A stretch of 64,000 nucleotides of DNA from Alphaproteobacteria bacterium. GTDB lineage: Bacteria; Pseudomonadota; Alphaproteobacteria; Micropepsales; Micropepsaceae. The stretch is from assembly GCA_947467345.1 (NCBI GenBank), contig CANIHD010000008.1, positions 62,001 through 126,000 of the forward strand, written 5' to 3'. A program made the translations under genes and the position numbers. Position 1 is the first letter of the stretch. The number at the start of each line of letters is the position of its first letter. A model generated the notes under the pieces. The model made no database searches. It saw only the letters and a program-made list of their open reading frames with translations, and had not been told where the DNA came from. Below, in pieces: positions 7,608 through 18,375 of this stretch.

Positions 7608-9023
7608 GTGGGCAGCAACTTTCAGGGATTTCGCGGGATCGCGGCAGACAGCCGCGAAGTGAAGCCCGGATTCCTGTTCGCGGCTCTGCCCGGCACCAAA
7701 ACCAACGGCGCGCGCTTTATCGGCGAGGCGGTCAAGCGCGGCGCCACGGCGGTGCTCGGCGCGCCGGAAGCGGCGGCGGAAGCGCGTGCGGCAGGTGTGC
7801 GGTTCATTTCCGATTCCAATCCAAGGCTGCGGCTGGCGCATCTGGCGGCGGAGTTCTACGCCGTGCAGCCAGCAACTATTGCGGCGGTCACCGGCACCAA
7901 CGGAAAAACCTCGGTCGCATCATTCTTACGTCAAATCTGGACGGCGTTGGGACGGCCCGCATCGAGTCTCGGTACGCTCGGTATCGACGGGCCTTCCAGC
8001 CATGTTCCACTGTCTCATACGACGCCTGATCCGGTGGAGCTGCATGCTGCTCTCGCGCGGCTCGCCAAGGAAGGCGTGACCTGCCTCGCCATGGAAGCGT
8101 CCAGTCACGGGCTCGATCAATTCCGCCTCGACGGGGTTCGCATTGCCGCTGCGGGTTTCACCAACATCACCCGCGATCACATGGATTATCACGGTGGGTT
8201 TTCGCATTACCTTGCCGCGAAACTGCGTCTCTTCGAGGCGCTGGTGCGCGACGGAGGCGTTGCCGTGGTCAATGCCGATGCCGAGCATGCGGAGAATTTC
8301 ATCGCAGCCGCGACGCGCCGTGGATTGAAGCTTCTCACCGTTGGCGAGCGCGGCGACGCATTGCGTTTGGTGTCGCGCATACTCCATGCCGACGGGCAAG
8401 AAATGACCATCCGTCACGATGGCCATGACTACGCCATCCGTCTGCCGTTGGCGGGATTGTTTCAGGCGTCCAATGCATTGGTTGCCGCCGGCTTGGCAAT
8501 TGGGCTCGGCGATGCGCCGGCTAAGATATTCGCGGCACTGGAGAAATTGAAGGGCGCGCCGGGGCGCTTGGAATTGGTGGCGCGCGCTGGCAATGGCGCT
8601 GCGATTTACGTCGATTACGCCCATACACCCGATGCGATTGAAACGGTTCTTTCGGCGCTGCGTCCGCATGTTGCCGGGCGGCTGCATATTGTGTTTGGCG
8701 CCGGCGGCGATCGCGACCGCGGTAAGCGACCCCTTATGGCTGCTGCCGCCGCGCGATTGGCCGATGTTGTGATCGTCACCGACGATAATCCGCGTTCGGA
8801 AGTGCCGGCAGACATCCGCCGCGAAGTTCTTGCGGGTGCACCTGCTGCGCGCGAAATCGGTGACCGCGCCGAGGCGATCCGCGAAGCCGTCGCAGGGCTC
8901 AAAGAGGGCGATGCTTTGGTTATCGCCGGCAAGGGCCACGAAGAAGGTCAGATCGTTGGCGGCGAAACGCGCCCCTTCTCCGATCGCGCCGAAGCGATCA
9001 AAGCGGCTGGAGGCGCAGCATGA
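7608..9023 (+). CDS. murE: UDP-MurNAc-tripeptide synthetase (meso-diaminopimelate adding)
   Basis: MurE adds the third stem residue to UDP-MurNAc-L-Ala-D-Glu. Motifs are ADSREVKPGFLFAALPG at the N-terminus, the ATP-binding TGTNGKTS, the HTTPDP block and DDNPR, the DNPR signature for meso-diaminopimelate recognition. The start is uncertain. The frame has no ATG near the N-terminus, only TTG at 7596 and GTG at 7608; I prefer GTG 7608 because a GGA lies seven bases upstream. The protein would be 471 residues. The stop overlaps murF by four bases. Confidence 0.95.
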   Translation: MGSNFQGFRGIAADSREVKPGFLFAALPGTKTNGARFIGEAVKRGATAVLGAPEAAAEARAAGVRFISDSNPRLRLAHLAAEFYAVQPATIAAVTGTNGKTSVASFLRQIWTALGRPASSLGTLGIDGPSSHVPLSHTTPDPVELHAALARLAKEGVTCLAMEASSHGLDQFRLDGVRIAAAGFTNITRDHMDYHGGFSHYLAAKLRLFEALVRDGGVAVVNADAEHAENFIAAATRRGLKLLTVGERGDALRLVSRILHADGQEMTIRHDGHDYAIRLPLAGLFQASNALVAAGLAIGLGDAPAKIFAALEKLKGAPGRLELVARAGNGAAIYVDYAHTPDAIETVLSALRPHVAGRLHIVFGAGGDRDRGKRPLMAAAAARLADVVIVTDDNPRSEVPADIRREVLAGAPAAREIGDRAEAIREAVAGLKEGDALVIAGKGHEEGQIVGGETRPFSDRAEAIKAAGGAA

Positions 9024-10393
9024 GCGCTCTCTGGACGTCGGACGAGGCGGCCCGTGCAACAGGCGGCAAGGCGCGCGGTGTTTGGAGCGCCGGTGGAATT
9101 TCCATCGACACGCGCACGCTGGAAAACGGCGATCTCTTCATCGCGCTTTCGGGAGAGAACCGCGACGGGCATGATTTTGTCGCTGGCGCACTTGCGAAAG
9201 GTGCTTCCGCAGCTCTGGTCAGCCGCGTACCGGCGGATGTTGGAAACGAAGCCAATCTCCTGGTCGTCGCCGATACGCAAACGGCACTTGAGGCGCTTGG
9301 TGAGGCGGCGCGCGCACGCAGCCATGCGCGGATCATTGGTGTCACCGGCAGCGCCGGCAAAACGACGACCAAAGAAATGCTACGCGTCATGCTGGCGGCG
9401 AGCAGTCGCGTGTCGGCGTCGGCTGCCTCCTACAATAATCATTGGGGCGTACCGCTCAGCCTCGCGCGTATGAATCGCGACATGGATTTCGGCGTGTTCG
9501 AAATCGGCATGAATCACGCCGGAGAAATTCGCGCCCTTGTGCGCCATGTGCGTCCGCACGCCGCCATCATCACCACCATCGCGCCGGCGCATCTGGAATA
9601 TTTCGGGACGCTGGATGCCATCGCCGACGCCAAGGCGGAAATCTTTGAAGGGCTGGAGCCTGGCGGCACCGCCATTCTCAACGCCGATATTCCCCAATTC
9701 GAACGCCTGCGTGGCCACGCCGACAAAGCCCGCATCAAAAACATTCAAAGCTTCGGCAAAGCGGGGAAGGACGCGCGGTTGATTGCGTCAGAGCCCGTCG
9801 CTGCCGGGCAAATGGTCACTGCGGAAATCGGCGGCGAAACCTTACGCTTCGCCATTGGTGCTGCCGGAGCCCATATCGCCTCAAATGCATTGGCGGCACT
9901 ATTAGGCGCGCGCGCGCTCGGCGTTGCGCCCGCTATCGCCGCGCAAGGTCTTGCCGAATTCGCTGCAATGAAGGGGCGGGGTTCGCGTTTCAATGCTGCC
10001 GGCGTCGATGTGATCGACGAAAGCTACAACGCCAATCCGGCTTCCATGACCGCGACGCTTCGGCTTTTGGGTGAAACGGCAACGAACGGCCGGCGCATCG
10101 CGGTGCTCGGCGACATGTTGGAATTGGGGCCGCAAGGAACCGATCTGCACCGTGCGTTGTCGAAAGACATCGCCGCCAATTCCGTCGACCTCGTTTTTGC
10201 ATGCGGGACGCAGATGCGCGCGTTATGGGACGTGCTGCCGGCGGCGCGGTGCGGCGCCTACGCAGAAAAATCGAGCGAATTGGCGCCGGAACTTTTGGCG
10301 CGCCTCCAGAATGGCGATGTGGTTCTGGTCAAAGGTTCGTTCGGCAGCCGCATGTCAGTGATCATCGACGCGCTTAAAGCGCGCGGCGCGTAG
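9020..10393 (+). CDS. murF: UDP-MurNAc-tripeptide:D-alanyl-D-alanine ligase
   Basis: MurF completes the pentapeptide by adding D-Ala-D-Ala. The 457-residue protein has the three Mur ligase domains. The N-terminal part contains [19 protein letters not shown], the ATP-binding loop is [13 protein letters not shown], and [13 protein letters not shown] and [10 protein letters not shown] follow. The C-terminal domain carries [11 protein letters not shown] and [10 protein letters not shown], all characteristic of MurF. The ATGA overlap with murE suggests coupled translation. It acts in the cytoplasm on the precursor made by MurE. Confidence 0.97.
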   Translation: MSALWTSDEAARATGGKARGVWSAGGISIDTRTLENGDLFIALSGENRDGHDFVAGALAKGASAALVSRVPADVGNEANLLVVADTQTALEALGEAARARSHARIIGVTGSAGKTTTKEMLRVMLAASSRVSASAASYNNHWGVPLSLARMNRDMDFGVFEIGMNHAGEIRALVRHVRPHAAIITTIAPAHLEYFGTLDAIADAKAEIFEGLEPGGTAILNADIPQFERLRGHADKARIKNIQSFGKAGKDARLIASEPVAAGQMVTAEIGGETLRFAIGAAGAHIASNALAALLGARALGVAPAIAAQGLAEFAAMKGRGSRFNAAGVDVIDESYNANPASMTATLRLLGETATNGRRIAVLGDMLELGPQGTDLHRALSKDIAANSVDLVFACGTQMRALWDVLPAARCGAYAEKSSELAPELLARLQNGDVVLVKGSFGSRMSVIIDALKARGA

Positions 10394-10401
10394 GGGGCAA
10401 G

Positions 10402-11487
10402 ATGTTTTATTTTTTGGCAAATCTAGCGGACGCTTCGCCCTTCTTCAACGTCTTCCGCTATCTGACTTTTCGCACCGGCGGTGCGGTTCTGACCGCGCTG
10501 GTGATCAGCTTTGTGATTGGCCCTTCGCTGATCCGCTGGCTCAAACTTCGCCAGGGCAAGGGACAGCCGATCCGCGCTGAAGGCCCGAAGCGCCATATCA
10601 TCGAGAAACAGGGCACGCCCACCATGGGCGGATTGTTGATCCTGATTTCGCTGCTGGCGTCGACGTTGCTTTGGGCCGATTTGACCAATCCCTATGTATG
10701 GATCGTCATGCTGGTGACGTTGAGTTTCGGTCTACTCGGCTTCATCGACGACTATTTGAAAGTGGCCAAGCGCACGAGCGACGGTGTCGCGGGGCGTATG
10801 AAGCTGGTGTTCCAATTCCTGGTCGCCGGCGCTGCCGTGTTCGCCGTCATGGCGCTGGAAACGGCGCCGCTTTCCGGTGCCGTCGCGATGCCGTTCTTCA
10901 AGGGCACACTGATTCATTTCGGCTGGTTCTATCTGGCTTTTGGCGCAGTAGTGATTGTCGGCGCTTCGAATGCGGTCAATCTCACCGACGGTCTCGATGG
11001 ACTCGCCATCGTGCCGGTCATGATTGCGGCGGCAACCTTCGTGCTGATCGCCTATCTGGTCGGTAACATCAGGTTCGCCGATTATCTGCAGCTTCATTAC
11101 ATTCCCGGAACCGGTGAGCTGGCGGTGCTGCTCGGCGCGCTGATGGGCGCCGGGCTTGGCTTCCTCTGGTTCAATGCACCGCCCGCGATGGTTTTCATGG
11201 GCGACACGGGTTCGCTGTCGTTGGGCGGCACGCTGGGCGCGACGGCGGTTGCGATCAAACACGAAATCGTTCTTGCGGTGGTCGGCGGATTGTTCGTGAT
11301 GGAGGCGGTCTCCGTCATCGTGCAAGTGATCTCGTTCAAGACCACCGGCAAGCGCGTGTTCCGTATGGCGCCGATCCATCATCATTTCGAACAAATCGGC
11401 TGGAGCGAGCCGACCATCGTCATACGTTTCTGGATCATCTCCGTCATCCTGGCGTTGATCGGCCTCTCAACCCTAAAATTGCGGTGA
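10402..11487 (+). CDS. mraY: phospho-N-acetylmuramoyl-pentapeptide transferase
   Basis: MraY transfers phospho-MurNAc-pentapeptide to undecaprenyl phosphate, giving lipid I. The 361-residue polytopic protein shows about ten hydrophobic helices and the conserved cytoplasmic motifs KQGTPTMGG, the Asp-rich [20 protein letters not shown] and [12 protein letters not shown], plus PIHHHFE near the end. The active site needs these Asp residues with Mg2+. The gene starts eight bases after murF and is followed by murD ten bases later. Confidence 0.97.
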   Translation: MFYFLANLADASPFFNVFRYLTFRTGGAVLTALVISFVIGPSLIRWLKLRQGKGQPIRAEGPKRHIIEKQGTPTMGGLLILISLLASTLLWADLTNPYVWIVMLVTLSFGLLGFIDDYLKVAKRTSDGVAGRMKLVFQFLVAGAAVFAVMALETAPLSGAVAMPFFKGTLIHFGWFYLAFGAVVIVGASNAVNLTDGLDGLAIVPVMIAAATFVLIAYLVGNIRFADYLQLHYIPGTGELAVLLGALMGAGLGFLWFNAPPAMVFMGDTGSLSLGGTLGATAVAIKHEIVLAVVGGLFVMEAVSVIVQVISFKTTGKRVFRMAPIHHHFEQIGWSEPTIVIRFWIISVILALIGLSTLKLR

Positions 11488-11497
11488 GCGTCACACC

Positions 11498-12919
11498 ATG
11501 ATCGCAAGCCGCGCCTTTGCCGGAAAATCCGTCGCCCTGTTCGGGCTGGCGCGGTCCGGCGCGACCGCGGCGCGGGCGTTGATAGAGGGCGGCGCGCGCG
11601 TATTCGCGTGGGACGACAACGCATCTGCGCGTGATGGCGTGCCGAAGGGTGCGACCGTCGTGCCGTTTGAAAACTGGCCATGGAACGAGATCGCCGCGCT
11701 GGTCCTCAGCCCGGGTGTTCCCTTTACGCATCCCGCGCCGCATCCGGTTGTCGTGCGCGCCCGCGATTCGGGTGTGGATGTCATCGGCGATGTCGATCTT
11801 TTCGCGCGTTTTGTGCGGCCAGATCCGATGAAGCCGGGACTGGCGCCGGTGATCGCCATCACAGGCACGAACGGAAAATCGACCACCACGGCTTTGATCG
11901 GCCACATCCTTTCGCTGTGCGGCTTCGACGCACAGGTGGGCGGCAATATTGGTCGTGGCGTTCTCGATCTCGCGCCACCCGGCAAGAAGACGGTCTATGT
12001 GCTGGAAACCTCGTCCTACCAGATCGATCTCGCGCCGCATTTGGCTGCCGATATCGCGCTGCTCACAAATCTTTCGCCCGATCATATCGATCGCCACGGC
12101 ACGATGGAGCGCTACGTGGCGGTGAAGGCGGGGCTTCTGGAGCGCGCCGCCCGCGATGGGCATGTCGTTGTCGGCATCGACGATTCCTATTCAGCCTCCA
12201 TCTATAGCCGGTTGGCCGCGAATGACGGCGCCGAAGCGGTGGCTGTCTCGGTTGGAAAAGTTCTGGGGCGCGGAATCTTCGTTATCGACGGCAGGCTCTA
12301 TGATGCGTGGGGTCAGCCGGCCAAGGAAATCGGCGATCTCAATGGGGCGGCTAATCTTCCCGGTTCGCACAATTGGCAGAACGCCGCATTGGCTTACGCC
12401 GCTGTGAAGAAACTGGTCGGCGACAGCCATATGATTATGGACGCCATCAAACGCTTTCCGGGTCTTGCGCATCGCATTGAAGATGTTGGTCGCATCGGCA
12501 AGGTGCGCTTCATCAACGATTCCAAAGCGACCAATGCCGACGCCGCTGCCCGCGCGCTGGCGTGTTTTCCGAATATCTTCTGGATCGCCGGCGGCAAGGC
12601 GAAAGAAGGCGGCATCAATGATCTCGCGCCTTTTTTTCCGCGCATGTGCAAAGCCTATCTCATCGGCGATGCCGCAGAGGCGTTCGGAAAAACGCTGGCA
12701 GGCAAAGTTGAAAACGTGAACGATCAGACACTGGAGCGCGCGCTCGAACACGCTTACGAAGATGCGGCGCATAGCGCGGTCGCGGACCCGGTTGTTCTGC
12801 TGTCGCCTGCTTGCGCTTCGTTCGATCAGTTTCGCGATTTCGAACAACGCGGCGATGCGTTTCGAGATCAGGTCAAGAAGATGATGGCCGCAAAAGCTTC
12901 CGCAGGTGCACTCGTATGA
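11498..12919 (+). CDS. murD: UDP-MurNAc-L-alanine:D-glutamate ligase
   Basis: MurD adds D-Glu to UDP-MurNAc-L-Ala. The protein is 473 residues. The N-terminal Rossmann-like domain contains VALFGLARSG; the central domain has the ATP loop ITGTNGKSTT, the NIG segment (GGNIGRGVLD) and ETSSYQID; the C-terminal domain contains NDSKATNADAAARAL and an IAGGKAKEGG loop. All are MurD features. The stop overlaps ftsW by four bases. It is cytoplasmic. Confidence 0.97.
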   Translation: MIASRAFAGKSVALFGLARSGATAARALIEGGARVFAWDDNASARDGVPKGATVVPFENWPWNEIAALVLSPGVPFTHPAPHPVVVRARDSGVDVIGDVDLFARFVRPDPMKPGLAPVIAITGTNGKSTTTALIGHILSLCGFDAQVGGNIGRGVLDLAPPGKKTVYVLETSSYQIDLAPHLAADIALLTNLSPDHIDRHGTMERYVAVKAGLLERAARDGHVVVGIDDSYSASIYSRLAANDGAEAVAVSVGKVLGRGIFVIDGRLYDAWGQPAKEIGDLNGAANLPGSHNWQNAALAYAAVKKLVGDSHMIMDAIKRFPGLAHRIEDVGRIGKVRFINDSKATNADAAARALACFPNIFWIAGGKAKEGGINDLAPFFPRMCKAYLIGDAAEAFGKTLAGKVENVNDQTLERALEHAYEDAAHSAVADPVVLLSPACASFDQFRDFEQRGDAFRDQVKKMMAAKASAGALV

Positions 12920-14040
12920 TTATTTCGCGCGCCGACAATTCCAGTTTCGCACGTTGGTGGTGGACCATTGACCGCGTCGCTTTGGCGGGAATTCTTGGCC
13001 TCATTGTCGTGGGACTGGTCCTTGCTTTCGCTGCAAGCCCGGCGGCAACCGGCGGCGGCACGACGGCGGGCAATTTCTCTTACGCGCTGAAACAGGTGGG
13101 TTTCGCACTGACGGCGATTTTCATCATTCTCGGCGCCTCGCTGCTCGATCCCAAGCAAATGCGCGTCGTGGCTGCGGCGGTGTTTGCGCTTGCTCTCATC
13201 GGCACCGGCCTTGCGCTCTTGTCGGGTGCCAATGTGAATGGTGCTCACCGTTGGATCGATCTGCCGGGTTTCCGCCTGCAACCGTCGGAGTTCCTGAAAC
13301 CGGGCTTTGCCGTTCTGGCGGCGGCGCTTCTCGCCGATAAGATTAAACGCGGCTATCCGGGCGATCTGGTGACGCTCGCGATTCTCGCGCCCGCGCTACT
13401 CGTATTGCTGATGCAGCCCGATGTCGGCCAAACGGCGCTTCTCGTCATGCTGTGCGTGTCGATGCTGTTTTTCGCTGGGCTCGCCTATTACTGGATCGCG
13501 GCGCTTGCGGCCGGTGGAACGGCTTTGGCCGTGCTTGCCTATTTCGTTCATCCACATGTGCGTCAGCGCATCGCAGAATTTCTCGATCCGGCGGCGCCCG
13601 GCTACCAAACGGGCTTAGCGCTGCGCGCTTTCGAAGTCGGCGGCATTACCGGCGTCGGCCCTGGCGCGGGTACCATTAAATATCGTCTGCCGGACTCGCA
13701 CACCGATTTCATCTTCGCTGTCGCGGGCGAGGAATTCGGCGTCATTCTGTGCCTGACGATCACGGCCCTGTTCGGGCTCGTGACCATTCGCCTTTTGACC
13801 CGCGCTGCGCGGGCGAAAGACAGTTTCGCGCAACTTGCCGGCGCTGGCCTCGCTTTGGTGATCGGCTTACAGGCGTTTATCAATATGGGCGTCTCGCTCA
13901 GCATATTGCCACCGAAAGGCATGACGCTGCCGTTCATTTCGTCGGGCGGCTCCTCGCTCCTCGCCGTCGCTCTCACGCTGGGGCTTGCCCTCGGCATCAC
14001 GCGTCAACGGCCGCAGATCGCCAGCGAGTTCGTCAGATGA
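12916..14040 (+). CDS. ftsW: septal peptidoglycan polymerase FtsW (SEDS family)
   Basis: FtsW is the SEDS glycosyltransferase that works with FtsI at the septum. The 374-residue protein has around ten transmembrane helices and the family features ANVNGAHRWIDLPGFRLQPSE, LMQPDVGQT and, near the C-terminus, LPPKGMTLPFISSGGSS. I place the start at ATG 12916, within the ATGA overlap with murD; an open extension upstream lies inside murD. The stop likewise overlaps murG. RodA, its elongation paralogue, begins at the right end of this window. Confidence 0.96.
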   Translation: MIISRADNSSFARWWWTIDRVALAGILGLIVVGLVLAFAASPAATGGGTTAGNFSYALKQVGFALTAIFIILGASLLDPKQMRVVAAAVFALALIGTGLALLSGANVNGAHRWIDLPGFRLQPSEFLKPGFAVLAAALLADKIKRGYPGDLVTLAILAPALLVLLMQPDVGQTALLVMLCVSMLFFAGLAYYWIAALAAGGTALAVLAYFVHPHVRQRIAEFLDPAAPGYQTGLALRAFEVGGITGVGPGAGTIKYRLPDSHTDFIFAVAGEEFGVILCLTITALFGLVTIRLLTRAARAKDSFAQLAGAGLALVIGLQAFINMGVSLSILPPKGMTLPFISSGGSSLLAVALTLGLALGITRQRPQIASEFVR

Positions 14041-15131
14041 GCAATCTTTTCGTGCTCGCAGCCGGCGGAAGCGGAGGGCATTTGTTCCCCGCCCAAGCCC
14101 TTGCGACCGAATTGATGCGCCGTGGACGCAGCGTCGTGGTGATGACCGATGCTCGTGGTCATAATTTCGGCAAGGCGTTTCCGGGCGCCGAGATCAAAGT
14201 CATTCCTGCCGCGAATTTTTCCACCCGCTCGCCAATAAAACTGATCGGCGCGGCCTGGACGATCGGACGCGGCATCCTTGCGGCGCGCGCCGAACTTCGG
14301 CGCTTGCGACCGCGCGCGGTGGTTGGCTTTGGTGGTTATTCCAGCCTTCCGGTCATGATCGCCGCCAAGCAAGCGCGCATTCCCAGCGCGGTGCATGAGC
14401 AAAACTCCGTCCCGGGTCGCGTGAACCGCTTCCTGTCGCGGCGTGTGGCGCGTGTGGCGGCTTCCTTTCCCTTCGCGCGCTTTGCTCCCGAGAATCCCGA
14501 AAAAATCGTGTTCACTGGCCTGCCTGTGCGCGCCGAAGTGATGGCGCTGCGCGATATGCCTTTCGTGGCGCCGGGGCTTAACGATCCGATTAATATTCTT
14601 ATCTTTGGCGGTAGCCAGGGCGCGCGTGCGCTTTCAGAAGTTGTGCCGCGAGCTTTGGCGCGACTGCCCGTCGATATCAAAACCCGGCTGCACGTAACGC
14701 AGCAGGCCCGCGTCGAAGACCTCGACGAGGTGAAGGGGATTTATCGCGAAGCGAATATCAAGGCTGAAGTCGAAACATTTTACACCGATCTGCCGCGGCG
14801 CATGGCGGCCGCCCATCTGGTGGTGGCGCGCAGCGGCGCGTCGACGTTGGGAGAATTGACGGTGATTGGGCGTCCTTCCATTCTCGTTCCCTATCCCTTC
14901 GCGATGGACGATCACCAGACCGCCAATGCGGATGTTCTGGAGAAGGCCGGCGCCGCCTGGGTGTTCAAACAGAATGCGCTCGATCCGGAAAAACTGTCTT
15001 CGATCCTGGACGACATATTGCTGCATCCCGAACAGCTGACGAAGCGCGCCGCGGCGGCCAAAGCGATGGGACGCCCCGATGCTGCCGCACGCCTCGCTGA
15101 CGTGGTGGAAAATCTGGGAGGCGCCTCATGA
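14037..15131 (+). CDS. murG: lipid II synthase: UDP-GlcNAc transferase MurG
   Basis: MurG adds GlcNAc to lipid I at the inner face of the membrane. The 364-residue GT28 enzyme begins with the loop [12 protein letters not shown]. It also contains [21 protein letters not shown], the [11 protein letters not shown] loop of the C-terminal domain and [17 protein letters not shown] followed by [14 protein letters not shown]. These match MurG throughout. ATG 14037 overlaps the ftsW stop and gives the normal length; the upstream extension falls in ftsW. The stop overlaps the next gene. Confidence 0.97.
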   Translation: MSNLFVLAAGGSGGHLFPAQALATELMRRGRSVVVMTDARGHNFGKAFPGAEIKVIPAANFSTRSPIKLIGAAWTIGRGILAARAELRRLRPRAVVGFGGYSSLPVMIAAKQARIPSAVHEQNSVPGRVNRFLSRRVARVAASFPFARFAPENPEKIVFTGLPVRAEVMALRDMPFVAPGLNDPINILIFGGSQGARALSEVVPRALARLPVDIKTRLHVTQQARVEDLDEVKGIYREANIKAEVETFYTDLPRRMAAAHLVVARSGASTLGELTVIGRPSILVPYPFAMDDHQTANADVLEKAGAAWVFKQNALDPEKLSSILDDILLHPEQLTKRAAAAKAMGRPDAAARLADVVENLGGAS

Positions 15132-17464
15132 TCGCCACCCAAACGCGCGTGCCGTTGAATATCGGCGCCGTTCATTTTATCGGCATTGGCGGTATTGGCA
15201 TGAGTGGCATCGCCGAAGTGATGCGCAATCTCGGCTATGCGGTGCAGGGCTCCGACGCTGCCGAAAGCGCCAATGTAAAACGGCTGCGCACGCTGGGCAT
15301 TCCCATTGCTATCGGCCAACGCGCGGAAAATCTCGGTGACGCACAGGTGGTTGTGTATTCGTCGGCGGTGCGTCCCGACAATCCGGAATTGGCTGCTGCG
15401 CGCGCCGCAGGTCTTCCTGTCGTGCGCCGCGCGGAAATGCTGGCTGAGTTGATGCGCCTCAAGCGCTGCGTGGCCATCGCCGGCACACATGGCAAGACGA
15501 CGACCACCACTATGGTGGCGGCATTGCTCGATGCCGGCGGCATGGACCCCACCGTGGTCAATGGCGGCATCATCAATGCCTATGGAACCAATGCGCGGCT
15601 GGGCGACGGCGAATGGATGGTGGTCGAAGCCGACGAATCCGACGGCACGTTTCTGCGCTTGCCGGCCACCGCCGCGATCGTGACCAATGTCGATCCCGAA
15701 CATTTGGACCATTACGGCGATTTCGAACGCGTCAAAGCGGCGTTCCAGTCATTCGTCGAGAATCTTCCGTTTTATGGTTTCGCGGCGATGTGCATCGACC
15801 ATCCCGAAGTGCAGGCGATGGTCGCGCGCATTCGCGACCGCCGTGTCATCACCTATGGCTTCAGCCCGCAAGCCGATGCCCGCGCGGTCAACGTGTCGTT
15901 CGGTCAAGGTGGTGCGCGCTTCGACGCTATATTCCGCGATAAGCGTAAGGGCTGCGAAACAAAGATCACAGATTTGCATTTGCCCATGCCGGGCGAGCAC
16001 AATGTTTCCAATGCATTGGCCGCCATCGTAATAGCGCGCGAACTTTCGGTTTCCGATGAAGCCATTCGCAAAGGTATTCATGGTTTCGGCGGTGTGAAGC
16101 GGCGCTTTACCCGTGTCGGCGAATATAACGGTGCCGCCATCATCGACGATTACGGCCACCATCCGGTCGAGATTGCCGCCGTGTTACGCGCCGCGCGTCA
16201 GGCATTTACCGGGCCGATTGCCGCCGTAGTGCAGCCGCACCGCTATACGCGTCTGCGCGATCTGTTCGACCAGTTCTGCACCTGCCTCAACGACGCCGAT
16301 GTCGCGATCATCGCGCCGGTCTATGCGGCCGGTGAATCTCCCATCGACGGCATCAATCGCGACTCCTTTATCGAGGGCTTGCGCGCCCACGGGCACAAAA
16401 ACGTCGTGGCCATTGAAGGGCCGGAGGATTTGCCTGCCATTCTGACGCCACACGCCACCGCAGGCGGCGCTATCGTTTGTCTGGGTGCCGGGTCGATCAC
16501 AAATTGGGCCGCTGGTCTGGAAGATTCGCTGAACAAACGCGGGGGGGGCGGCATGAACGGAACCCTCAATACCACCCTCTCGCTTCCCGCTGTGCGCGGC
16601 ACGCTCAGCAAACATGCGCCCCTCAAGGATGTCGTCTGGTTTCGCGCCGGCGGCCCGGCCGATATTCTGTTCCGTCCGGCGGACATCGAAGACCTTTGCG
16701 CCTTCATGGCGGCGCGGCCGAGAGAATTGCAGGTCACAATTCTTGGCGTCGGCTCCAATGTGCTTATTCGCGATGGTGGCATTCCCGGCATTGTCATTCG
16801 CCTCTCTTCTGCTTTCGGCAAAATCGAACACTCAAGCGAAACGCGTTTGCGTGTGGGCGCGGCGTCGTTGGATGCCGCCGTGGCGCGCGCGGCCGCCGAT
16901 GCAGGCATTGCCGGCATGGAATTCTTTCGCGGCATTCCGGGCGCGATCGGCGGCGCGTTGCTTATGAACGCCGGCTGCTATGGCCGCGAAGTGAAAGATG
17001 TCTTCGTCGAGGCGCGTGCTGTCACGCCGGACGGCGCCCTGGTCACGTTGACGGCGAAGGATATGGGATTTTCCTACCGTCATAGCGCCGTACTGGAAGG
17101 TCTGATCTTCGTGGATGCGGTTGTCGAAGGTACAAAAGGCGTCCCCGATGAGATTCGCGCCCGCATGGAAGAATTGGTTGTTCAGCGCGAGGCCACGCAG
17201 CCCATACGGTCGAAGACCGGCGGCTCCACCTTCACAAATCCGCCCGGCCACAAGGCCTGGCAATTGATCGATCAGGCCGGCTGCCGCGGGCTGATGCGCG
17301 GTGCCGCGCAGGTCTCCGAGAAACATTGCAATTTTCTCATCAATACCGGCGATGCCACTGCTGCCGACATCGAGGCTTTGGGCGAAGAGGTGCGGGCGCG
17401 CGTCAAAGGGCACTCCGGAATCGAGCTCCATTGGGAAATCAAACGCATGGGACGAGTAGCATGA
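15128..17464 (+). CDS. murC-murB: MurC-MurB as a single reading frame (UDP-MurNAc:L-Ala ligase + UDP-GlcNAc-enolpyruvate reductase)
   Basis: Residues 1-475 are a complete Mur[16 protein letters not shown], the ATP loop [29 protein letters not shown] and a GAGSITNW end. Residue 476 is the natural MurB start Met (ATG 16553), and residues 476-778 are a complete Mur[52 protein letters not shown] and GGSTFTNP. The linker is four Gly codons formed by eight consecutive G bases (16541-16548). With seven Gs, murC would end at a TGA overlapping the murB ATG, as at the other ATGA junctions here. So the fusion may be genuine, a slippage state or a sequence error. MurC starts the peptide stem; MurB makes UDP-MurNAc with FAD and NADPH. 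Confidence 0.95.
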   Translation: MIATQTRVPLNIGAVHFIGIGGIGMSGIAEVMRNLGYAVQGSDAAESANVKRLRTLGIPIAIGQRAENLGDAQVVVYSSAVRPDNPELAAARAAGLPVVRRAEMLAELMRLKRCVAIAGTHGKTTTTTMVAALLDAGGMDPTVVNGGIINAYGTNARLGDGEWMVVEADESDGTFLRLPATAAIVTNVDPEHLDHYGDFERVKAAFQSFVENLPFYGFAAMCIDHPEVQAMVARIRDRRVITYGFSPQADARAVNVSFGQGGARFDAIFRDKRKGCETKITDLHLPMPGEHNVSNALAAIVIARELSVSDEAIRKGIHGFGGVKRRFTRVGEYNGAAIIDDYGHHPVEIAAVLRAARQAFTGPIAAVVQPHRYTRLRDLFDQFCTCLNDADVAIIAPVYAAGESPIDGINRDSFIEGLRAHGHKNVVAIEGPEDLPAILTPHATAGGAIVCLGAGSITNWAAGLEDSLNKRGGGGMNGTLNTTLSLPAVRGTLSKHAPLKDVVWFRAGGPADILFRPADIEDLCAFMAARPRELQVTILGVGSNVLIRDGGIPGIVIRLSSAFGKIEHSSETRLRVGAASLDAAVARAAADAGIAGMEFFRGIPGAIGGALLMNAGCYGREVKDVFVEARAVTPDGALVTLTAKDMGFSYRHSAVLEGLIFVDAVVEGTKGVPDEIRARMEELVVQREATQPIRSKTGGSTFTNPPGHKAWQLIDQAGCRGLMRGAAQVSEKHCNFLINTGDATAADIEALGEEVRARVKGHSGIELHWEIKRMGRVA
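16541..16548 (+). repeat. 8-G homopolymer at the murC/murB junction
   Basis: A run of eight G bases lies five bases before the murB ATG. The frame through the two enzymes stays open only with 8 (or 5, 11) G residues. One G fewer would give TGA at the murB start, an ATGA stop/start overlap. Such tracts are prone to replication or transcription slippage and to sequencing error. Confidence 0.9.
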
Positions 17465-18375
17465 GTTTCAAACGCGTCGCCGTGCTGTTGGGCGGAATTT
17501 CGCCCGAGCGTGACGTCAGCCTCGTTTCCGGCAGTGCTTGCGCGCGCGCGCTGCGCGAAGATGGCTTCGATGTGGTCGAGATCGATGCTGGCCGGGATCT
17601 CGCCACCCGCCTCGCCGAAGTCCGCCCCGATGCGGTGTTCAATGCGCTGCATGGCCGTTGGGGCGAAGATGGCTGTGTTCAGGGCGTGCTGGAACTGATG
17701 GCGATTCCCTACACGCATTCCGGCGTGCTCGCCTCCGCGCTTGCGATGCATAAAGAGCGCGCCAAGGCGGCGTTCCGCGCCGCCGGCGTGCCTGTTGTTA
17801 AAAGCATCGTTGCCGACCGGCATGACGCATCCGCCAAACATCTGATGACGCCGCCTTACGTCGTGAAGCCGGTCAATCAGGGCTCCAGCGTCGGTGTCTT
17901 TATTATACGGCCTGGCGACAACCGTCCGCCTGGAGCGCTGGGTAGCGCCGAATGGACTCTCGGTGACGAGGTGATGATTGAAGAATATGTACCGGGGCGT
18001 GAGCTGACGGTCGCCGTTATGGGTGGCAAGGCGCTGGCGGTCACCGAAATCGTGCCGAAGACGGCATTCTACGATTACGAGGCCAAATACGCCGATGGCG
18101 GTTCATCGCATGTCATTCCCGCCGATGTGCCGGAAGCGCTTTCCCGCGAGGCCATGCAGGTTGCGGAACGTGCCCATATCGCGCTCGGCTGCCGCGGCGT
18201 CTCGCGCACCGATTTTCGCTGGGACGACAAAGCCGGCCGCTTGATCGTGCTGGAGGTCAACACCCAGCCCGGCATGACGCCGACATCTTTGGTGCCCGAA
18301 CAGGCAGCATTCAAAGGTATGAGCTTTCGCTCTCTTGTGCGTTGGATTTTGGAGGATGCGTCATGCGACCGGTAA
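17461..18375 (+). CDS. ddl: D-alanine:D-alanine ligase
   Basis: Ddl makes the D-Ala-D-Ala dipeptide used by MurF. The 304-residue ATP-grasp enzyme starts with [19 protein letters not shown], contains [15 protein letters not shown] and [16 protein letters not shown], and ends with the metal-binding DFRWDD and [18 protein letters not shown] segments. ATG 17461 sits in an ATGA overlap with the murB part of the previous gene; the longer open frame lies inside murB. The stop is 13 bases inside ftsQ. Confidence 0.96.
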   Translation: MSFKRVAVLLGGISPERDVSLVSGSACARALREDGFDVVEIDAGRDLATRLAEVRPDAVFNALHGRWGEDGCVQGVLELMAIPYTHSGVLASALAMHKERAKAAFRAAGVPVVKSIVADRHDASAKHLMTPPYVVKPVNQGSSVGVFIIRPGDNRPPGALGSAEWTLGDEVMIEEYVPGRELTVAVMGGKALAVTEIVPKTAFYDYEAKYADGGSSHVIPADVPEALSREAMQVAERAHIALGCRGVSRTDFRWDDKAGRLIVLEVNTQPGMTPTSLVPEQAAFKGMSFRSLVRWILEDASCDR

